Part shown: positions 6,740-8,726 of the stretch, piece after piece
Layout: each line of letters begins with the position of its first letter
How positions within the stretch are numbered: position 1 is the first letter of the stretch
Source: Gammaproteobacteria bacterium
GTDB taxonomy: Bacteria > Pseudomonadota > Gammaproteobacteria > Pseudomonadales > Pseudomonadaceae
DNA length: 8,726 nucleotides
Reading direction: 5' to 3'
Assembly: GCA_012735335.1 (NCBI GenBank)
Contig: JAAYHO010000148.1
Location: 1-8,726 of the forward strand
Made by a program: the position numbers and the translations under genes
The notes under the pieces: generated by a model
What the model saw: the letters and a program-made list of their open reading frames with translations, nothing else
What the model was told of the DNA's origin: nothing
Databases searched by the model: none

Positions 6740-6954
6740 TATGGCCGCATGAAGGCGTAGTCCTGATCCTCGTCGAGATTCTCGGCGAGGAACTGCAATT
6801 CGTGGGCGATATCCTGCTGGGTGCGCTGACGCTTGTATACCGCAATCACCTCCGTCATCAGCGCACGGGCCATCTGCTGCTCGTCGTACCCCGCCTCGGC
6901 GGCCTGGGCCAGCCCCTGCTGCATCAGTGCTTCAGCCAACTTGTATACCGACAT
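6739..6954 (-). CDS. Conserved-looking 71-residue acidic protein of unknown function
   Basis: The product is a small, soluble, mostly helical protein. The first half (MSVYKLAEALMQQGLAQAAE, then about 24-45) reads as two amphipathic helices, and it ends in an acidic LDEDQDYAFMRP tail. There is no membrane segment, metal motif or known fold that I recognise. The ATG at 6954 has GGGAG about ten bases upstream (6966-6970 region, minus strand). A -10-like TATGAT (6987-6992, minus strand) could provide its own promoter, without a good -35. It lies 72 bp after the CbiM-like gene on the same strand and may be co-transcribed with it. Acceptance rests on the ribosome binding site, the clean fit between neighbours and the codon composition. 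Confidence 0.75.
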   Translation of the reverse strand: MSVYKLAEALMQQGLAQAAEAGYDEQQMARALMTEVIAVYKRQRTQQDIAHELQFLAENLDEDQDYAFMRP

Positions 6955-7026
6955 GATTCTGGTTCTCCCGGCAAAAAATCCATTGCATCATACCCGCCAC
7001 TGCCGGCGCATTGATCTGGCGCAGGG

Positions 7027-7707
7027 TCATGGCTCCTCGTCGAACGGCTCCTGCAGATAGCGATCGGCATCGAAGGTTTCCACCCACTCGGGATGGAATA
7101 CCACCAGCGCCGCCACCCCCATGCCATTGATGAAGCCCTCGGGGAACATCACCATGATCATGTAGCCGATCAGCTCCACCAGAGAATTGGGCGCCACCAG
7201 ATTGCCCGACCAGGCCAGCAATCCCATCCCCACCAGCATGGTGCAGATCGCCGCCAGCGAGGCGGCAAAGAAGCCGCTGATGAAGATATACAGGAACAGG
7301 TTGGTCGGGTTGAAGCGCTCCAGCATCCGACTCATGGCCACGGTGATCAGCACCGGCACCAGAATCCGCAGCATGCCGTTGGCGCCCAGAGCAGCCAGAT
7401 CATCCAACCCCAGCACCACCAGTACCAACTGCGCCAGCAGGCCCGCCAGCAGTGCCAGCGGCCAGTCCAGCATCAGGGTCACCACCGTCATGCCGAGAAA
7501 GTGAAAGGTCAGGCCGTTATCGAACTCCTTGCGCAGCAGCCAGAGAACCGACAGGGCAAAGATACTGCCGAACAGAAGATGCTGACGCCGGCTGTCAGCC
7601 ACCAGTTCCACCCACCTGATACGCAACAATCCCCAGCCCAGCGCGGCTCCGTACACCAGCAGGCAGAACACTGTCTGGATGGTGGTAAGCAGGCTGGCTG
7701 ATAGCAT
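7027..7707 (-). CDS. CbiM-like integral membrane protein (ECF-transporter permease family)
   Basis: The 226-residue product has about six or seven membrane segments (roughly 8-30, 44-59, 68-83, 84-101, 112-125, 137-163, 178-203). The segment LTFHFLGMTVVTLML with DWPLALLAG after it, and the C-terminal FPEGFINGMGVAALVVFHPEW, resemble CbiM, the substrate-binding component of cobalt and nickel energy-coupling-factor transporters. The canonical CbiM N-terminus with its metal-binding Met-His-Ile is absent: the protein starts MLSASLL. No CbiN, CbiQ or CbiO partner is adjacent. It may thus bind another ligand or work alone. ATG 7707 is chosen because GGGGGA lies just upstream and the N-terminus then starts directly with a membrane segment; the frame stays open to 7833 but that extension is not membrane-like. 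The acidic cytosolic tail (EPFDEEP) is notable. Confidence 0.8.
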   Translation of the reverse strand: MLSASLLTTIQTVFCLLVYGAALGWGLLRIRWVELVADSRRQHLLFGSIFALSVLWLLRKEFDNGLTFHFLGMTVVTLMLDWPLALLAGLLAQLVLVVLGLDDLAALGANGMLRILVPVLITVAMSRMLERFNPTNLFLYIFISGFFAASLAAICTMLVGMGLLAWSGNLVAPNSLVELIGYMIMVMFPEGFINGMGVAALVVFHPEWVETFDADRYLQEPFDEEP

Positions 7708-7755
7708 GGAGTCCCCCGAAGCTGGAATGCGCTGAGTATTGATGTCAGGGACGCA

Positions 7756-7764
7756 AGCATAGCA
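7756..7764 (-). promoter_or_regulatory. Candidate extended -10 promoter for the CbiM-like gene
   Basis: On the minus strand TGC-TATGCT forms an extended -10 (hexamer at 7756-7761). The predicted transcription start near 7749 would leave a leader of about 42 bases with the G-rich ribosome binding site near its end. No good -35 is present at the usual spacing, which extended -10 promoters can tolerate. Confidence 0.3.
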
Positions 7765-7868
7765 GGCGGCCTCTTCCGCTGCAGTGCCCAATGGGTGCAT
7801 TCTGCCCACCGGGGTTCTAGACTCAGACAGCAACCTATAGCTGTACGCAGAACAATAAAAGGTGATCC

Positions 7869-8045
7869 ATGGCCAGACGTCTCTACCCGGAAGACCAACA
7901 GCGCGTCGACGACTATCTCAACCTGCCGCAGCACAGAGGCGAGCGCAAACCCTTCAGGGTGTGGTGGTTGCTGATCGTACTGATAGCTGCAGTAGTGGGC
8001 CTGGGACTGTTCTCACGCTTTCTTGCCTCACTGGTAATCGGCTGA
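7869..8045 (+). CDS. DUF3094-like small membrane protein
   Basis: This 58-residue protein is too short for most ORF filters. It starts MARRLYPEDQQRVDDYL, has a basic linker with the RKPFR motif (26-30), and then one strong membrane segment (about 33-49, WWLLIVLIAAVVGLGLF) with a short end SRFLASLVIG. This architecture and the PEDQxRVDxYL and RKPFR signatures match the DUF3094 family of pseudomonads, whose function is unknown. The N-terminus is probably cytosolic because of the basic residues before the membrane segment. The ATG at 7869 is preceded by AAAAGGTGA (7857-7865). A TATAGC (7836-7841) could be the -10, with no clear -35. The gene diverges from the CbiM-like gene, and a strong terminator follows seven bases after its stop. 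Confidence 0.85.
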   Translation: MARRLYPEDQQRVDDYLNLPQHRGERKPFRVWWLLIVLIAAVVGLGLFSRFLASLVIG

Positions 8046-8051
8046 ACAGCG

Positions 8052-8079
8052 AGCCGCTTCGGCAATCAAGCGGCTTTTT
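8052..8079 (+). terminator. Rho-independent terminator after the DUF3094-like gene
   Basis: AGCCGCTT (8052-8059) and AAGCGGCT (8068-8075) form a perfect 8-bp stem around an 8-base loop, followed by T through 8079 (five T from 8075). It isolates the small gene from the tRNA promoter that begins 24 bases later. Confidence 0.92.
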
Positions 8080-8102
8080 CACCGGGAAGCTCAAATTCGG
8101 GG

Positions 8103-8130
8103 TTGACAGCCCCGCCGTGGCCGGTAGAAT
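8103..8130 (+). promoter_or_regulatory. Sigma70 promoter of the tRNA-Asn/Pro/Lys cluster
   Basis: TTGACA (8103-8108, perfect -35) is followed after 16 bp by TAGAAT (8125-8130, a good -10). The bases just downstream (AGCGCGCC) form a G+C-rich discriminator, the feature of stable-RNA promoters under stringent control. The start is expected near 8137, about 60 bases before tRNA-Asn. The -35 sits in the loop of a small palindrome (CGGGG 8098-8102, CCCCG 8110-8114). Confidence 0.88.
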
Positions 8131-8197
8131 AGCGCGCCTCAACAGGGGATATGTGACACCAACCACATCAACCTGGCGAGTGTTTTAAGGATATAAT

Positions 8198-8273
8198 TCC
8201 GCGATAGCTCAGTCGGTAGAGCAAATGACTGTTAATCATTGGGTCCCAGGTTCGAGTCCTGGTCGCGGAGCCA
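8198..8273 (+). tRNA. tRNA-Asn (GTT)
   Basis: A 76-base cloverleaf with the acceptor TCCGCGA (8198-8204) paired to TCGCGGA (8263-8269), discriminator G8270 and an encoded CCA (8271-8273). The anticodon stem AATGA/TCATT holds the loop CTGTTAA with anticodon GTT at 8231-8233. The T arm contains the GGTTCGAGTCC core. It is first of three tRNAs after the 8103 promoter and is 12 bases before tRNA-Pro. Confidence 0.98.
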
Positions 8274-8285
8274 TCCTTTGAATAT

Positions 8286-8362
8286 CGGGGTATAGCGCAG
8301 TCTGGTAGCGCGCCTGCTTTGGGAGCAGGATGTCGGGAGTTCGAATCCCCCTACCCCGACCA
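8286..8362 (+). tRNA. tRNA-Pro (TGG)
   Basis: A 77-base cloverleaf with acceptor CGGGGTA (8286-8292) paired to TACCCCG (8352-8358), discriminator A8359 and encoded CCA (8360-8362). The anticodon stem CCTGC/GCAGG holds TTTGGGA with anticodon TGG at 8320-8322. Seven T follow immediately (8363-8369). These could cause some termination or serve as a processing site between the Pro and Lys units. Confidence 0.98.
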
Positions 8363-8375
8363 TTTTTTTGAGCAT

Positions 8376-8451
8376 GGGTCGTTAGCTCAGTTGGTAGAGC
8401 AGTTGGCTTTTAACCAATTGGTCGCAGGTTCGAATCCTGCACGACCCACCA
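8376..8451 (+). tRNA. tRNA-Lys (TTT)
   Basis: A 76-base cloverleaf with acceptor GGGTCGT (8376-8382) paired to ACGACCC (8441-8447), discriminator A8448 and encoded CCA (8449-8451). The anticodon loop CTTTTAA carries TTT at 8409-8411. A run of six T at 8475-8480 lies downstream without a hairpin of its own and may mark the end of the transcript. No duplicate of the tRNA 3' end, which would suggest an integrated element, is seen in the remaining sequence. Confidence 0.98.
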
Positions 8452-8499
8452 CTCAAACTCTGCTTTATCCTCTCTTTTTTAATATCCATCCTGAATTCA

Positions 8500-8726
8500 G
8501 ACACAAGCGTTTATGCCTGGTTGTTGCTGTGGCATTGTCCGTGCGAGCCTCCGTGCTCCCTTTAAACCCTCGACCAACCAGCCTTACCGGGCAACGCTGC
8601 TTCCATGACCAGTGCGTGAGTGCTTGCGTGACCGTGCAAGCCTCTGCGCTGGCACACCCCTGCTACGACACGCCGTGAATACTTCCCTGTAGGCTCATTG
8701 ATGTCATCCGTGACATCAAACGGTCG
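8500..8726. repeat. Probable dispersed intergenic repeat element running off the right edge
   Basis: This stretch has no convincing gene but is dense in repeat structure. It holds an imperfect direct repeat of 19 bases (8539-8557 and 8632-8650, 16 identical), a 6-bp hairpin (GCTTGC 8622-8627, GCAAGC 8636-8641), and near the end the sequence CGCCGTGAATAC (8671-8682) with CCTGTAGGCTC (8686-8696), followed directly by a perfect palindrome with 9-base arms (TTGATGTCA 8698-8706, TGACATCAA 8711-8719) around TCCG. From memory, this GCCGTGAATAC ... CCTGTAGGCTC core followed by a variable hairpin recurs between genes in several gammaproteobacterial genomes. Membership and boundaries are inferred: the start near 8500 is approximate, and the right end is outside the window. 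Confidence 0.55.
8698..8719. repeat. Perfect 9-bp-arm palindrome at the end of the repeat element
   Basis: TTGATGTCA (8698-8706) and TGACATCAA (8711-8719) are exact reverse complements around TCCG. No T tract follows (ACGGTCG), so it is not a classical terminator. It may be the terminal hairpin of the repeat element, or a binding site for a dimeric regulator. Confidence 0.7.

Noticed and set aside
7093..7701. Plus-strand frame (202 codons) opposite the CbiM-like gene
   Set aside because: Extremely Gln/His-rich antisense of hydrophobic membrane codons; not a protein.
7708..7868. Cobalamin riboswitch in the leader of the CbiM-like gene
   Set aside because: A GGCACTG on the minus strand is one mismatch from part of the consensus, but there is no B12 box and the leader is too short for the roughly 200-base fold.
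8192..8197. Perfect TATAAT immediately before tRNA-Asn
   Set aside because: Transcription would start inside the tRNA and no -35 is at the right distance; the 8103-8130 promoter explains the cluster.
8319..8678. Plus-strand frame (119 codons) beginning in tRNA-Pro
   Set aside because: It translates through tRNA-Pro and tRNA-Lys and gives the familiar spurious tRNA-derived peptide (SLAQLVEQLAFNQ); the remainder has no protein-like features.
8376..8726. tRNA-Lys as an integration site for a mobile element
   Set aside because: No integrase gene and no repeat of the tRNA 3' end is visible downstream within the window.

Overview
The window looks like chromosomal backbone from a Pseudomonas-type gammaproteobacterium, possibly the Halopseudomonas side of that group. 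The evidence is a G+C-rich sequence with strongly G/C-ending codons, a RoxS/RoxR (RegB/RegA-type) redox two-component system, a 58-residue DUF3094-like protein typical of pseudomonads, and a tRNA-Asn/Pro/Lys cluster. Placement is from recognition of families, not from a search. No transposase, integrase, phage gene, CRISPR array or toxin-antitoxin pair is visible.

Left part (1-2898, + strand): the 3' end of an unrecognised protein ending in a CxxC motif and followed by a terminator; a TatD/YjjV-type metal-dependent hydrolase that may be translated from a leaderless message; a small membrane protein; and a short-chain dehydrogenase 31 bp after it, probably in the same operon. The gap at 2899-3151 has no gene but holds two compact hairpins.

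Middle (3152-6741): a secreted or membrane-anchored Tim44-like protein (+) converges on roxR across a strong bidirectional terminator. roxS and roxR (- strand) overlap by ATGA and form a redox-sensing pair: RoxS keeps the GGxxNPF quinone-site motif and the Cys of the RegB redox switch, and RoxR has a receiver plus a Fis-type helix-turn-helix. A periplasmic SIMPL-domain protein diverges from roxS across a 128-bp region with an inverted repeat.

Right part (6721-8726): a 71-residue protein and a CbiM-like integral membrane protein (both -), divergent from the DUF3094-like gene (+) with its own terminator. A consensus sigma70 promoter with a G+C-rich discriminator then drives tRNA-Asn(GTT), tRNA-Pro(TGG) and tRNA-Lys(TTT). 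The last ~270 bases have no convincing gene. They contain an imperfect direct repeat and a perfect 9-bp-arm palindrome next to a sequence I recognise as the core of a dispersed intergenic repeat.

The strongest candidates for something under-described are the terminal repeat element, the stand-alone CbiM-like protein lacking the metal-binding N-terminus, the hairpin spanning both stop codons at 6720-6741, and the possible leaderless start of the TatD gene. I see no clear new multi-gene system.
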